Notes: generated by a model from the letters alone, not told the origin. A DNA stretch of 23,431 nt from Pelargonium cotyledonis (GCA_036897625.1 JAYMTA010000881.1:1-23431); one strand, 5' to 3'. Numbered from the stretch's first letter, positions 1-12,594 are shown. Translations and numbers: made by a program.

Positions 1-2129
1 GCCGGCTCCGCTCCGGCACCAGCAACACCGGCGTGAAACCCCATCTCCGTTCAGATCTGTCATTTTTGTTTGAAATTGGAGTTTGGTTTGTGCTAATTGA
101 ATGTTAGTTTTGATTTTTGTTTGTAATTAGAGTTTGATTTTTGTTGATTTTGAACTGATTTGGGTGTTTCAATAAGTTCGTAAAATCCGGCGACCGGGAA
201 ATTCATATGCTCGCCGGAATCTTCAAATAATGGAAGATTAAGAAGGAAAGAGTAGTTTAGTCATTTTAGAAAAATAACACATCATGATATTTTCCATCAC
301 ACATTCCATCCCATTTAACGGAAATGCAAGTTTCGATGGATTTTGTATTTAAGTCAATAACACAAGTGGGTTCTTTGCAACTAATGTAAACTCCATAGAA
401 ATTATGTGTAATTTACCCTTAATTTTATCGTGCATGTTACAACTCACAATTGAATTTTGATTGACATGGTGGTTTTTTAAACTTATCTTAATTAATTACG
501 AGCAACTTGTTCTAAAATTTAATTAGTAAAATGATAATGGGGTTGATGATTAGGCCACTTAGTTTTGGAGTCAGAAATAAACACTATTAAGCCAACTCAA
601 AAGTCATTGTTTTGGCTGTGACTTTTGTGCATAAATTGAAATTAAACAGATCATCAATGATTTTACTTATGAAATGAAAATGGAGTTCAACTTCCCACTA
701 AGGAAACAAATGAAATCATATCAATATATCATCTCATTTCAAATTTTCAATGAATCAAAACTTAATGGTGTAATTAAATAATATAGGGAAAAAAATTAAA
801 GTAACTTTTAAATGTGTTTTTTCTAATTTAATCCTTTAGTATTCATTTTGTGTTAATTTGATACCCAATTTGAGATTTTGTTTCAAATTTAGTCTCATAT
901 GTATTTGTTTTGTATCAATTTGATCCCTCATTTTATTTTTGTTCTAATTAGTCTTCTTAATATCTATTTTTGCTTCAAAATAATCTTCTTAGTATCAATT
1001 TTGTTTCAAAATAACAAAAAAATATACACTAAATTAAAATAAAAATCAAATTATACTAAAGTAGCCATTATATGATTTCAAATAACAATTTAAAAATTAA
1101 AACAAAATGTAATTATCCCGACGTTTCGTAGAAAATTGTTTTGAGGAAATCATAGGATTTAAATGTACGACTCACACTAGTTGTGCAAGTGCAACAACGT
1201 TTTAAAAACAAACAAACAATAGCGTGGTGGTGAAGAGCATGTTGGTAAAGTGAATCATTGAGTCGTATTGTGTGTGATTTGGTCTTTGTCTCCACCATTT
1301 CAACAAACATGAACTTAGCCGAAGACCGACCGAGACAGAGGTGGACGATGACGAAGAAGAAGAAGATGGTGTGGTCTTCTCAGCTCAGCTCAATTAAAGT
1401 ATTGACTCCAATCCCAACGCACTGTAATTTAATGATTCAACAACGACTAGGAACCGTAGATCGGACAGTGTTTCTCGATTGCTACGGCGTTTATTAATTG
1501 GGCGGCTCTCTGGTGGTTGCGGCGGCGGCGGGTGGGGTCTGTTTAGTCATTTTGGACGGGCCTTTCTTGGTGTGTTGTAATGTCAAGTCCTTTTCAATTC
1601 TCAAAATTCTCTCTCTTAATTCCCAATTTTCCTCTCTTTCTAGAAACCCATTTGGATTTGGAATCTCTGGTTTCTTTTATTTATTTAATGTTATGTTCCT
1701 ATTATTGTCTCTAGCTTTTCGATTGTCCTGCATTTTCACCATGGTTCAAAATTCGGGATTATGCTTCTTATTAAAAGTTTATTATTATATTTATTAACAT
1801 CACAGAATGACACAATACAATCTATTCTGTTTATGAGCGAGTTAATCTATTTTAGGACATTCAATTTTTTATACGTTTGAAATATTACATTTTTATTCTC
1901 AAACAAACAAGTAGTGTCTATTAACGGGTTGACACGTAGTGTATACGTGATACATCACTATATCTTGAACCATCTGCTTATGTAGTTGTGGGACTTGACA
2001 TTAAATACAAAAAGAAGGTAGATTTTTGGGTATTGATTGGGCGGTGTGTTGTTGAGTAGCCTACAACTGGAAATGGTGGGTCTATGGCTGTAAATTAGGT
2101 ACACCACCTCTTGCTCTCTGTCTTTTTTC
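1..2129. other. Upstream intergenic region, repeat-like, no gene assigned
   Basis: No open frame here has family-like content. On the minus strand a frame opens at an ATG at 44-42 and runs off the left edge (first residues MGFHAGVAGAGAEP). It could be the N-terminus of a neighbouring gene but is too short to judge. The stretch at about 1-420 read on the minus strand starts GGGTAAATTACAC and contains several CCGG-rich patches; this looks like the edge of a DNA transposon, but the other end is outside the window. A GC-richer island at about 1255-1570 (GGCGGCGG run near 1520) has no recognisable product. Confidence refers to the statement that no gene can be supported. Confidence 0.5.
825..1006. 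repeat. Degenerate tandem array of about 30-bp units
   Basis: Six degenerate copies of a unit beginning AATTTRRTCC start at about 825, 855, 886, 917, 946 and 978, a period of 28-32 bp. Each unit continues with an ATTTTGTTTC-like tail. The stretch after 1020 (ACACTAAATTAAAATAAAAA) reads like the same motif inverted. The array may therefore be the worn arm of a foldback MITE with the same 30-bp rhythm as the element at 18455-18836. The period is seen directly; the MITE origin is inferred. Confidence 0.5.
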
Positions 2130-2468
2130 TTGACTTACAGATAGTGTGAAAGCTGGGAAATTTCTTGGACTCAGCCACAATAAATTACACCATCCTTCCA
2201 AATTACCCACTTTTTGACTTTGAAAACGCTTCACAAAGTACCAAACCGTGGCAACTAAAAGAAAAATAAAATTAAACTGTATCTCCTTAGATGGCGCTTG
2301 AAGAGTCAACACAACTCTTCTTCTTCTTCTTCTTCACCATCATTTTCCTGGAAACAGAATTGCTCAATTTTCTAGAAAGGAGGCCTTGCCACTCTGAATT
2401 TTCCATTGTACCATATGCTTTGCCTTTTCTGCTTTTTTGAAATCTAAAATATACCTTCTTTCTTGACC
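2130..2468 (+). promoter_or_regulatory. W-box cluster upstream of the receptor kinase
   Basis: Four WRKY-type cores TTGAC[C/T] fall within 480 bp of the start codon: 2130-2135, 2214-2219, 2304-2309 (reverse orientation) and 2463-2468. A CTT-rich run lies at 2317-2335. WRKY control of CRK genes by salicylate and pathogens is well documented for the family, so such a cluster fits. Individual hexamers occur by chance, so the regulatory role is inferred. Confidence 0.45.
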
Positions 2469-2611
2469 TCTGCCTCATCTCAATTAAATCAGTTGTGGTT
2501 CCTGAACATGATTTCTGGTTCTGGGTTGTTCTCCAATTTCCAGTTCACAACAGCCTGAGAATCACAACCAGAGATAGAGATAGAGCTTGATTTTGGAACC
2601 AGTGATCTGAC

Positions 2612-5198
2612 ATGAAGAGACCAGCCTCTTTTGAATCACTTCTCTTGTTTGTTCTTGTGACTGCAATGATCCAAGAACCAGCTGAGGGAGATGCAAGAGC
2701 CAAAGCAATCAACATCACCTGTGGGACTCAGAGAGAGCATAACACCACCTTGTTTGTTCCCAATTTTGTTGCCACCATGGAAAACATCAGTTCCCAGATG
2801 CAAGCTTCTGGTTTTGGAATAGCAGTCACAGGTACCGGACCCGATGCTAATTACGGCCTTGCTCAGTGCTATGGCGATCTTCCTCCCCAGGACTGCGTGC
2901 TGTGCTATGCCGAGGCGCGTACAGTTCTTCCCCAGTGCTTCCCTTACAACAGTGGCCGCATTTTCCTCGAAGGTTGCTTCATGAGGTCGGAAAATTACAG
3001 CTTCTTTGATGAGTTTTCGGGACCCCAAGACCATGCTGTGTGTGGGAACACCACCAGAATGAACTCTACCTCTCTGGAACCTGCAAGGCAAGCCGTGTTG
3101 CGAGCAGTTGCAACAGCACCGAGCAACAAAGGCTATGCTCGAACTCAGGTTGCAGTGCCGGGGGCTGTGAATCAGTCTGTGTATGTTCTTGCCAATTGCT
3201 GGAGAACATTGAATGAAAGCTCGTGCAAGGCGTGCTTGGACGATGCTTCCGCATCAATATTAGGATGCTTACCTTGGTCCGAAGGGCGTGCATTGAATAC
3301 GGGATGCTTCATGAGGTACTCCGACTTTGATTTCCTTAACAAGGAACCCGGAAAAAGGAGCCGAAAAGGTACACAAACTTTAGCTTCTTTCCTACTATTA
3401 GTTCAAGAATTGATGAACTTGATCTGATCTGATCATGAATGTTGTGCACTTGTGGTTTTCACTTTTCACAGGTATCATCATAGTGATTGTAGTTTCAATT
3501 GTTAGCTCCTTGATTGTTTTGGTGGTTGGAGTTGTTATTGGAGTTTATATCTGGAAGCACAGAAATATAGAAAGGAAAAGAAGAGGTAATTTACAGTGAT
3601 GAATTGAGAATTGTGCTTCAGTAAAATCATTTACAGTTGTGAATGCAAGGCCTAAACTTCATTTTTGTTTTTCAGGTTCAAATGATACTGAGAAATTGGC
3701 AAAGACCCTAAATGACAGTAGCTTGAACTTCAAGTACTCAACACTTGAGAAGGCTACAGGATCATTTGACAATGCCAACAAGCTAGGGCAAGGAGGGTTT
3801 GGAACAGTTTATAAGGTAGATTTGTAAACAGATCACAGATACCATTTTGATTATCAGTATTTGGTTTTTCCAGAGGCTCAATGGCTATTGATTTGCAGGG
3901 AGTTTTGCAAGATGGAAGAGAGATTGCTGTCAAGAGACTCTACTTCAACAACAGACACAGAGCTGCTGATTTCTTTAACGAAGTGAACATAATCAGCAGC
4001 GTCGAACACAAAAATCTGGTTAGATTGTTAGGATGTAGCTGTTCTGGACCTGAAAGCCTTTTAGTGTATGAATATCTGCCTAACAAGAGTCTCGACCGGT
4101 TCATCTTTGGTAAGCAGTAACTCAAATTCATATCTGGTTTCTCAGATTATATTATATATGTACATGGCATGGTATGTTTAACGAATTTGTTGAATTTCAA
4201 CGACAGATTCACATAGAGGTAAAGCACTGAACTGGGAGAAGAGATATGAGATCATGATTGGTACAGCAGAAGGATTGGTCTACCTTCATGAGAACTCTAA
4301 TATCAGGATCATTCACAGAGATATAAAAGCTAGTAATATCCTACTGGATATGAAGCTCGGGGCAAAGATTGCAGATTTTGGATTGGCTAGGTCTTTCGAC
4401 GATGACAAGAGTCACATCAGCACTGCTATAGCCGGGACCCTGTAAGTGATCCTCACTTTTGCTGTAGTTTGAATTACAAAGAACAAGCACACTCAAGCAA
4501 ATTTCAAAAAGCATTTATTGATACAAATATGATTACATCCAATTCAATCTGTAACAGAGTAGCTGATATAGCAATTATTTTGTTTTCTTGTTATTTTTAT
4601 GAATCCACAGAGGATACATGGCACCAGAGTATCTAGCTCATGGCCAATTAACAGAGAAAGCAGATGTGTACAGCTTTGGTGTGCTTCTGTTGGAAATGGT
4701 TACAGGAAGACAGAATAATAGGAGCAAAAACTCAGAATTCTCGGACAGCTTAATAACAATTGTGAGTTTCATTAGTCTAAGCATTTTGTTTTCTTTAAAA
4801 CTTTCATTTGAAATCATCAATAAGACTTATATTATTATGGAATGAAACAGGCGTGGAAGCATTTCCAACTAGGAACTGCTGATGAACTATTCGACTCGAA
4901 CATTATGTTACGTGATTACTACCATGACAGTAGCATCAAGAACGAGGTTCTGAGAGTGATGCATATAGGACTCCTGTGCACTCAAGAAAGTCCAAAGTTA
5001 AGACCATTGATGTCTAAAGTACTGCAATGGCTAAGAAACAAGGATGAAATCCTACCTGCACCCAGTAATCCTCCTTTCATGGACGAGGGGACCATGGAAC
5101 TTAACGACGCTCATGACAAAGAATATAATCCCTTGAATGCTGCTAATTCCAGTGGATCACTCGCCAATGTTTCCTACAGTTCCTTCTACCCTAGATGA
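2612..5198 (+). CDS. CRK2-like: Cysteine-rich receptor-like protein kinase (DUF26), CRK2-like, 651 aa
   Basis: Seven exons: 2612-3368, 3472-3585, 3676-3815, 3899-4109, 4207-4441, 4611-4761, 4851-5198. All introns are GT-AG and the joined frame is open for 1956 nt. Order of parts: signal peptide (about residues 1-26), two DUF26/Gnk2 ectodomain repeats with the C-x8-C-x2-C signature at C86/C95/C98 and C196/C205/C208, one membrane helix (about 253-278), then a kinase domain. The kinase has the glycine loop at 328-333, catalytic lysine K349, HRD with D446, DFG with D464, and APE at 490-492. It is therefore an intact RD-type Ser/Thr kinase of the plasma membrane. Several N-x-S/T sites stud the ectodomain. 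The C-terminus ends in SSFYPR. Family members act in apoplastic ROS, immune and stress signalling. The strong match of the activation segment ([20 protein letters not shown]) points to CRK2 rather than to the larger recent CRK clusters. The start is the first ATG before the signal peptide. The subfamily call is from memory of the family, not a search. Confidence 0.93.
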
Positions 5199-5357
5199 CC
5201 TCAAGAGGATATGAAAGCAAAAAGCAAGATGGATGTGTGCTCTTAAAGATAAGTTCCCAACTTATAACTTGGCTACACTGGTCGGTTAGCAATGGACATA
5301 TACATGCAGATGGGAAGTATAGTACAGATGCGAAAAAAAAGTTGCAGACAGCCATTC

Positions 5358-5466
5358 AAGGATTTGTAGATAATGTGATGAGGATAGTAAAGCGAACTCT
5401 TTTTTACATGAAGGATTTGTAGATAATGTGATGAGGATAGTAAAGCGAACTCTTTTTTACATGAAG
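5358..5466. repeat. Perfect 53-bp tandem duplication downstream of the kinase
   Basis: Two identical adjacent 53-bp copies, 5361-5413 and 5414-5466, plus 3 bp of shared upstream sequence. They begin GATTTGTAGATAATGTGATG and end TTTTTACATGAAG. They lie 160-270 bp after the stop codon, in the probable 3'UTR. The lack of differences implies a recent duplication. An AG dinucleotide run follows. Confidence 0.93.
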
Positions 5467-5789
5467 CTAGAGAGAGAGAGTACATAACGCTGAGGAATTT
5501 TGATTTTAATTGATTTTTCCATAAATCTTAGGTTACTTCTGTAAATCTTAGATTGTGGAACAGATAATATCTCTATACTGATATTCCAATTATAAGTTTC
5601 ATAAAAGTTTGTCAAAAAACTAAATTTAAGCAAAGAGTATGAGCATAAAAGGGAATCAAAATAGACCCTTTCTTCCATTTTAACATCTTTGATGTAGCAC
5701 AAGTGTTTGGAGGGAAAATTTTACACACAACTATGTCCTTTTCCACAAGAAATATTTGAAAGCATACAAAAACGAAGACATGCATACAT

Positions 5790-8208
5790 TTAGCGTGTGG
5801 CTACCAATACTCCCATGAGGCCTCCACTAATCTCGTAATGTTTAGCGCTGGAAAATCCTGCTTCTAAAGCGAGCAACTCCAACTCCTTTCCTGAACCAGA
5901 AGACGGGAACAATAATTAGATTCTTTATCCCCATCTCCTTGACCTGAGTTATTACAGGCTCTCTAGACTTGTCACAATCATTGCCTTCTTCAATGCAATT
6001 ATAGGATAAGAGTATCTTGGATGTTCATTGATTCTTAATTGACGAGAAATATTTGTGGGGTAACGCACATAATAAGTGTTTCACAAGGTTAGGCACAGAA
6101 CATAAACAGAATGGAATAAAGATAGCTGAACAACAAAAGTCCATTAAACCTAACTTTAAATATACTACCGGTAACTTGGAGACAGAGAAAAGACCAGACA
6201 AATATGCATCACATTCAACAGTAAAATTTGGCCAACCTAGAATTTAGTGCATCTAAAAGCATAAAAGTACAGGTTTCTAAAGCAAACAAACCTGTTAAGA
6301 ATTCCTTAATTGAACTATTCAAATATTCGTACTCTTTTGCAAGGCCATAAGCAGTTGCCACTGGGACAACTACATTGTCAATCATCCATTCCTTGCAACA
6401 AATAAGCATTTATTCAGTTTCTCCAAGTGACTAAGCACAAATATAAATACTAAAATTTTCTTGATGATCTCCAAAAGGTTTCAAACACAATTCAACGCAG
6501 AAAAGCAACAGCAAGCTTCATTTATTGTAGTTCAAAACCTTACTATCTTGCTATGGATACCTGAAGTGAGGCAGTCACTAGTTCTGTACTTTTGTTAAAG
6601 TCAAGAACTGATACTTTTGAACCTGAAAGTCCCCAAGAAAATTCAATAGAATTATATTTAACAAACTACTGGATTTTTGGTTTTAGGGGGAGAGAAAGCA
6701 GGACCAAACCTGGTTTCAGAACTCGACACATCTCTTGCATGGCTTTAGGTTTATTTACCACATTTCGCAGCCCATATCCCATAGTTATTGCCTCAAAGTA
6801 ACCATCAGAAAATGGCAAATCAAGTGCGTCCCCTTCAATCCACCTATGGTGTAATGCATCATCACGACATAATTAGAGTTGGTTAGCTAGACATGCTATC
6901 ATTTTTATATTGTAATGGTTTCAAATGCAACTTCACAATAAACCGGAATTATATTCTGGACTTCCTACATGCACCTTCCTTATTTAATAAACAACTTTGA
7001 ATTACCAGTGCTCACTCTATATTCTTAAAGCACGCTTTTGCAAGCAGTTGTTGTCGAGATGAGGCAACTGATAATTGCTCCCTTGAAAAATCAATACCAG
7101 TCACCTGCCATATCAAGACATAAGAAGAGAAAAGAAAAAAAAACAAATATATACGGAAGGTACTATTGATCCTGAAACTCCCCAAATGGCCAAAAGAAAA
7201 AAGAAACAAATGCAAGAATATTTATCTAAGCAGTACCAAGTACAAGCCAATGTGCTATCTAGATCACTAGAAATAGCATCTCAAGTTTTACAAGTTCAAA
7301 TGGAACTAGTGTTTGATTTTGATGCAACCCTTTCAAGCAAGCTACAGAAAAATAATAACTGGAAGAAGAATAGAGCTCAATGGCTCAATAAAGAGAGAGA
7401 GAGAGAGGAAGAAGAAGGTCTGAGATTAAGGCTGAAGAGACAAATAAGAAGAAAAAGGTTGATTTTCAGATAAGAGATAAATTGTTCATCTTATTATTGG
7501 TTGCTATACAATCTGCATCCACTGCATATATAAGCAGCACTACTGGAAACATAGACCAGAACAGTTGGGTATACATGGGCTGGACTTCTCATTAATATAA
7601 AAAGAACCCATTACTATAGCAAAGCCTAGTACATTTGGTACATAACAGTTACCTGCTAACAAGTACTTATGTAACCTAGGTATTTGCATAGTTACTCGTA
7701 CAATTAGAGAAGTAAATTAATGAGGGGGAAAAATAGCAAACCTTTCCCTGATATCCAACTTTCTCAGATAAGAGAAAAGCCAAATCCCCACTTCCGCAGC
7801 ACAAATCCAAAGCACAATCTCCCATTTTTGCTCTGATCCAAATGAAAGAGAAATGAATTCCAAAAATCTGAAAAACCCAAACAAGAAGAAGAGACTTGAA
7901 AAGGGAACAACTTTGACATACCCACTCCAAGATACAGCCATTCTCTTCCATATCCGGTGCTGACCCAAGCTCAGCAAATCATTTAACTGTAATTTACCTC
8001 CAAAAAAATATTTAAACAAATTTAGAATCACATTTCCATTAAAATGAAACTGCGAAGTAAATAAGCTTACGTTATCGTAGACAGGAGCAATTCGGTTGAA
8101 AAGGTCCTGCCGTTCTCTAGCGCACCGAACCGGCCGGTGACTGGACCTGCCGGAGACACGTCGAGAACCGGCTGGGAAGAACAGAGAATGGTGTAAACAA
8201 GCAGCCAT
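5790..8208 (-). CDS. MENG: 2-phytyl-1,4-naphthoquinone (demethylphylloquinone) methyltransferase, chloroplastic, 259 aa
   Basis: Eight exons read on the minus strand: 8208-8071, 7986-7922, 7832-7742, 7104-7016, 6843-6710, 6622-6561, 6391-6292, 5890-5790. All introns are GT-AG and the joined frame is 780 nt ending TAA. It belongs to the UbiE/COQ5/MenG family of SAM-dependent C-methyltransferases. The family's first signature is present (YDNLNDLLSLGQHRIWKR, residues 44-61). The SAM-binding motif I is LDLCCGSGD (about 76-84), and the second signature region contains RVLKPG. The first about 30 residues are rich in Ser, Arg and His and lack acids, as in a short plastid transit peptide. Its predicted role is the final ring methylation making phylloquinone (vitamin K1) for photosystem I. 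Length matches the Arabidopsis enzyme (about 260 aa). The start lies in a good context (CTGCCATGGC). The gene is convergent with the receptor kinase. The mitochondrial paralogue COQ5 is longer, so MENG is preferred. Confidence 0.93.
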
Positions 8209-8940
8209 GGCAGGTAGCTGTCTCTCTGTTCTGAGAAGATAATGTCTTTAACGAAGTAAACAGTGAACAACTTTCAATGAAAATATCAGATGGGCCGGTA
8301 AGTAGTCCAATGAACCTCCTCCACGGACCCACCTTAAGGCCCAAAAACGAACTATATTGGGCTATATAGAGCCCATTCGATACCCAACAAACCAACCCAT
8401 CCCAGAGGTCACTCCAACTTATCTCCATACAATCATCTATATTCAGAAATCCACCCATTCTGATATTAAGATTGATTAGATCATATGGCTACAAAACCGA
8501 ACCCGAAATCTCAAAGAACTTAGACCGCGTGATCCAACATGCCTTGTTACAAACAGCACCTTTGCCAACTAGATCTTTCTTAGCCCTAGATGAGACAAAC
8601 CATAACTATTGATTATATGGTCAATAACATTAGAGATTAAAACTTCACTTCACTTGCATTGAATTGAGAAATGTGGACATCCAGATCCAATATATGTATT
8701 GGCATTTCATTCTCATTAATCAAACACAAATTGAACACAAAAATATACATAACAAGATACAATTATTTCTCCTTCAAAAAATTACCAGACAGTGAAGCGT
8801 TAAAATTCAAGTGAATTAAGAATATAATAATACATCTCAGGGTACACATGAAGCCATCCAGCAACACAAACAAGCATGTTAAGGCAATGGCGGCACACAT
8901 GACATATTTGATGACGAGAATATACATGCATTGATCTCAG
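8209..8940. other. Spacer between KNOX and MENG (KNOX 3'UTR, MENG promoter)
   Basis: The two minus-strand genes are head-to-tail with 732 bp between the KNOX stop and the MENG start. The KNOX-proximal part (about 8650-8940) is AT-rich and must contain the KNOX 3'UTR. I could not fix a poly(A) signal confidently. The MENG-proximal part carries its promoter. No open frame or RNA gene is seen. Confidence 0.6.
8291..8375 (-). promoter_or_regulatory. Probable MENG promoter: TATA box, site II and TCP motifs
   Basis: On the minus strand a TATATAG box lies at about 8362-8369, set in the near-palindrome GGGCTATATAGAGCCC. It would place transcription start near 8335 and give a 5'UTR of about 125 nt. 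Around it are site-II-type motifs TGGGCC (8291-8296), GGCCCA (8338-8343) and AGCCCA (8370-8375), plus GGACCCAC (8325-8332), which matches the class I TCP consensus GGNCCCAC exactly. Site II plus TCP motifs are typical of plant housekeeping genes encoding organelle proteins. Function is inferred. Confidence 0.5.
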
Positions 8941-11900
8941 TCAGTCCTCAGTGAAGAAATGTCCAGAAATGTTGTCCATTACCGCAAATTGCATGCTCTC
9001 CGACGGTTTCCAGTGCCTCTTCCGTTGGTTTATGAACCAGTTGTTGATTTGCCTCTGATCTAGCCCCGTCGATTCAGCCAATGCAATCTTGTCCGCTTCC
9101 TGCCAACCTCAACAATATAGCATATCAGCACTAGCTACTCAATACTGAACTACAATGGAGCCACTACTCATGCGACAAATATTTTACCGTTGGATATGGC
9201 CATTTATTGTGAGCATTCCACCACTCTAGTAGCGTTTGTCTAGCTTCTCGTGGAAGCTTCCCTTTCTTTTTCTTCTTCGAGAACTCCAACTTCAAGGTGC
9301 CAATGTGGCTGCCAAATTTACGCAAGAGTATGTCCTTAAGGTCGCGATTTTCGCTCCTCTGAGCCTCCTCCTGTACCTCTGCCTCTCCCACACTTTGCTC
9401 CTCCTCCGACGAGGCAGCGCCACCTTCATCTGCTCATTCACAGTTGCATAAATTAGTAAAAACAAATATGAGTCCAATTAAGTCATCATCTAAACAGATC
9501 AGTTCATTTTCACCATCCTATGAACATTTGGTATAGAACCATCTCAGAAACAATTACTAACATATTCATTATTCGTCATCTTTCATGAATCTGAAAGAGA
9601 AACTAAGATACTATAAAAGAAGGGTTAGATCTACACAAAAGCTCAATAGAGACTAGACAAATCACAATTGAATAGCAGAAACAGAGAAAAAGCCAGAGTG
9701 GTCAAATTGGGGCAGTAGTAGATACATAAACCCTGTCCACGAAAATGACTTAATTACCATTAGGCCACCTAGTCCATTACCCACACCCCTAGAGCCAGAC
9801 TGAGGTCCACACAACACTGCCACAGCCTCTCTCCTTCCCATTTACCACCCCAATCAATCAGAGGGTACATGATAAGTTAGCATGGGCCCAATGGCAGCTC
9901 TAGAAGCAATAATACCCTAAATCTGTGGACCCCAAACAGGTTTGTGACAAAAAAAATCAGTAGACCCCAATTCTTCTTCCTCTAGTATGCATATACAATT
10001 GCAACAAATATTATGGCTCCTATCAGCCAGTCACAACCCACAATATACACACCCCATTCTCAGTGCCTGTAATTTTAATTTTAGACTTTACTGTAAAGCA
10101 AAACATAGTTGACTCAAAAAGAAGAAAAAAGAAGAAATTATTTATTGCCTTTCCTCTGGACCTTTGCCAACTGCCCCACCTCCACTGTGGTTGCCAAATC
10201 TGGAAAGCCATGGTGGGGTCCCAGTCATTCATCATAGCACATGAGACTTCTACAGTATGATAAAAACAAATTGATGAAATTGATTAATGTTGAACATACC
10301 ATTTTCTTAAAAACACACTTAATGTTGGGTCCTACACAGTTAGGGCAGAGGTGCTGGGTCCCAGAAAGTTTAGGGCTCCATTATTCTACAGAAGGAAAGA
10401 GTGAAAACATATTGAAGATAGATGCTGAAGAAAAGAGGCAGACAAAAAAAGAGTGGGTCTCCATACAAGGAAATGACAAGCACTAGCCTATGCCAAGGTG
10501 CAGGAAGGTGTGGTTGAGTAGATGAGTGCGTGTGATGGATTTCAAGAAAACACCAAAAAGCCTCGCTGCTCCACAGCAAAATCTGCGGGAGTCCCATGTG
10601 AAATTCCGACCACTCCCTCGCTCCACCCGGGTATTTCTCTAACCACTGGCCTCCTCTGGACTGAGATATTAAACCCCACAAAAAGCTCCAGGACACAAAA
10701 AGGGCTCTTCCTATTATCTACTCTCTGTTCAACACTCTTTGACTCACCGTCTCACCTGCCAGCTCTACTTAACTCCAACAATTATTTTTTATTTAAAGTT
10801 CCTGTTAACGAAATTCAGTGAACAAGAAGTACTAAGTTCGATGTTTGAATCGTATGTTTGTGTGCGTGCAAGGATTAATAGGTGCTCTAAGATACTTACC
10901 GCTTGCTTATCAAAAAAAAAAAAAAATAGGGGCTCTAAGATGCTCATACATATAGTCGGAGTTGAACCAAGCTTCATCCACAGAACATGTGCATTGTATT
11001 CAACTGGGAAGTGATAGATGTTAAACAATATGGGAATATGCAGTTTCTCTAGATTAGAAGAAAGGCAAAACACAACTGACATTAGCGATCATGTTTCATA
11101 TTTCTGTTCTCTGACCATTAATATTAAGCCAAAACTACAAAATGTAGATTTTTAGAATGAGGAAAACCAATGCGTATCCATCACAGAATTGTCTTGTCTA
11201 GTGACAGATCATGGATAACTATAGTAAGAGAGCTGTAGAGACATAATCTCATTATACGTTAAGCAACAATCATGGTTAATCCACCACCAAGAACACAGAA
11301 CCTAATTATGTAAATAAATCCTACTCTAACATCAAAACAAGAAAGCAGAATTTCAAAAATCTAAAATATACAACTCACGCAGTTTAGATCAGATTAGCAT
11401 ATCCATCTTTGCTACGTCAGAATAACATAAAAGAAATGATTCTACACCAAAAGCTTATTTTGCTAAAAGACCAAACCAACTCTGATGATCTGGAAGTCGA
11501 AGGAGGAAAAACAGTTATGAAACACTTAGTATACGTAAAAGGCCTTTCCTTTTATTTATTTATTTTTTTATTTTTATTTTGCTTTTTTCGGGATAGATAA
11601 AAAAAGTTTGATCATCTATCTACAGATGCAAAAAAATGTGGCACCTGGAATGTCACTAAGCTAGCTAAATGAGGTAATCATTGACAACTTAGATCTTAAA
11701 GGGAAGAAAGGTCTTATAATCACGGCAGCTAACCCCGAACATATGTACCTTCACACGAGCTGATCATGTGAATATATGCATAGACAATGCCTGGACATCT
11801 GCAATGTTCACGTCATGTGTTAATAGAATCTAAACTTTACCTTAAAAAAGAAAACTGAGGAGAACACACTGGTTCATGACAGCATATGTTTATATTGCCA

Positions 11901-12594
11901 ACCATATCATTACTGCTATTTGAACCAAAATTGTCACAATGACTCAATGCAGAAATAATAATAATAATAATAATAATCATCACCATTGGACGTCTAAAGC
12001 TGCTATCTACCCATGCCACTAGCACGAGCTCCAGTTCCACTCTGCAAATGGATACAACAGCAGCTTTTCTCTGATGCAGATGCTTTAACATAAGCATGTT
12101 TGCACTGTATATCCATATAAATATATGGCAAAGCAATTTAAAAACCTCTAAAGGAGCATTATTTGCAGCAAATCTCTATTGTTCTATCCCTATTTGTAGT
12201 TTTGTATTATTATTTTACTTAGACATGCAATCAACAAAATAAAAATAAGTAAAAAGCGTTGGATCTCAAAGAAACAGATGAGCTGAACCACACCATCAAT
12301 CGTTGGAGAATACTATATTGGACTTCTTCAAGTGTGTTGTAAGATTCTTCTAATTAAATATGACAGGCTATACACTTGACTCCCTTTGCCATGGCCTCTA
12401 TTTTAACTATAAAACTAGGTAAACATCTTTTCATAAGTACAAGGAAGCTGAAATTGGAATGATGATAATGATAAATAAATGGTTAAGATGAGATTATGTA
12501 CTGCATCAACCAAGTTTCAAAAAGATAAAAACTATGAGAAGGTCCATAACTTTAGTTGCAGATCAGTCAGGCCTTGAACAATTCCCAATGCCCA

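Noticed and set aside
1258-1797. Two consecutive plus-strand frames in a GC-richer island
   Set aside because: No family resemblance and no convincing promoter or splice context; could be a non-coding or decayed gene, but this cannot be supported.
7186-7473. Plus-strand frame of 95 codons, very Lys/Arg/Glu-rich
   Set aside because: It lies inside MENG intron 3 on the opposite strand, in a purine-rich tract that gives open frames by composition; no family features.
7717-8458. Longer minus-strand frames overlapping the MENG start
   Set aside because: They read through introns or in another frame; only the spliced frame from 8208 gives the UbiE signature and a full-length product.
10370-10696. 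Minus-strand frame of 108 codons in KNOX intron 3
   Set aside because: No recognisable domain, no splice partners, and composition like the surrounding intron.
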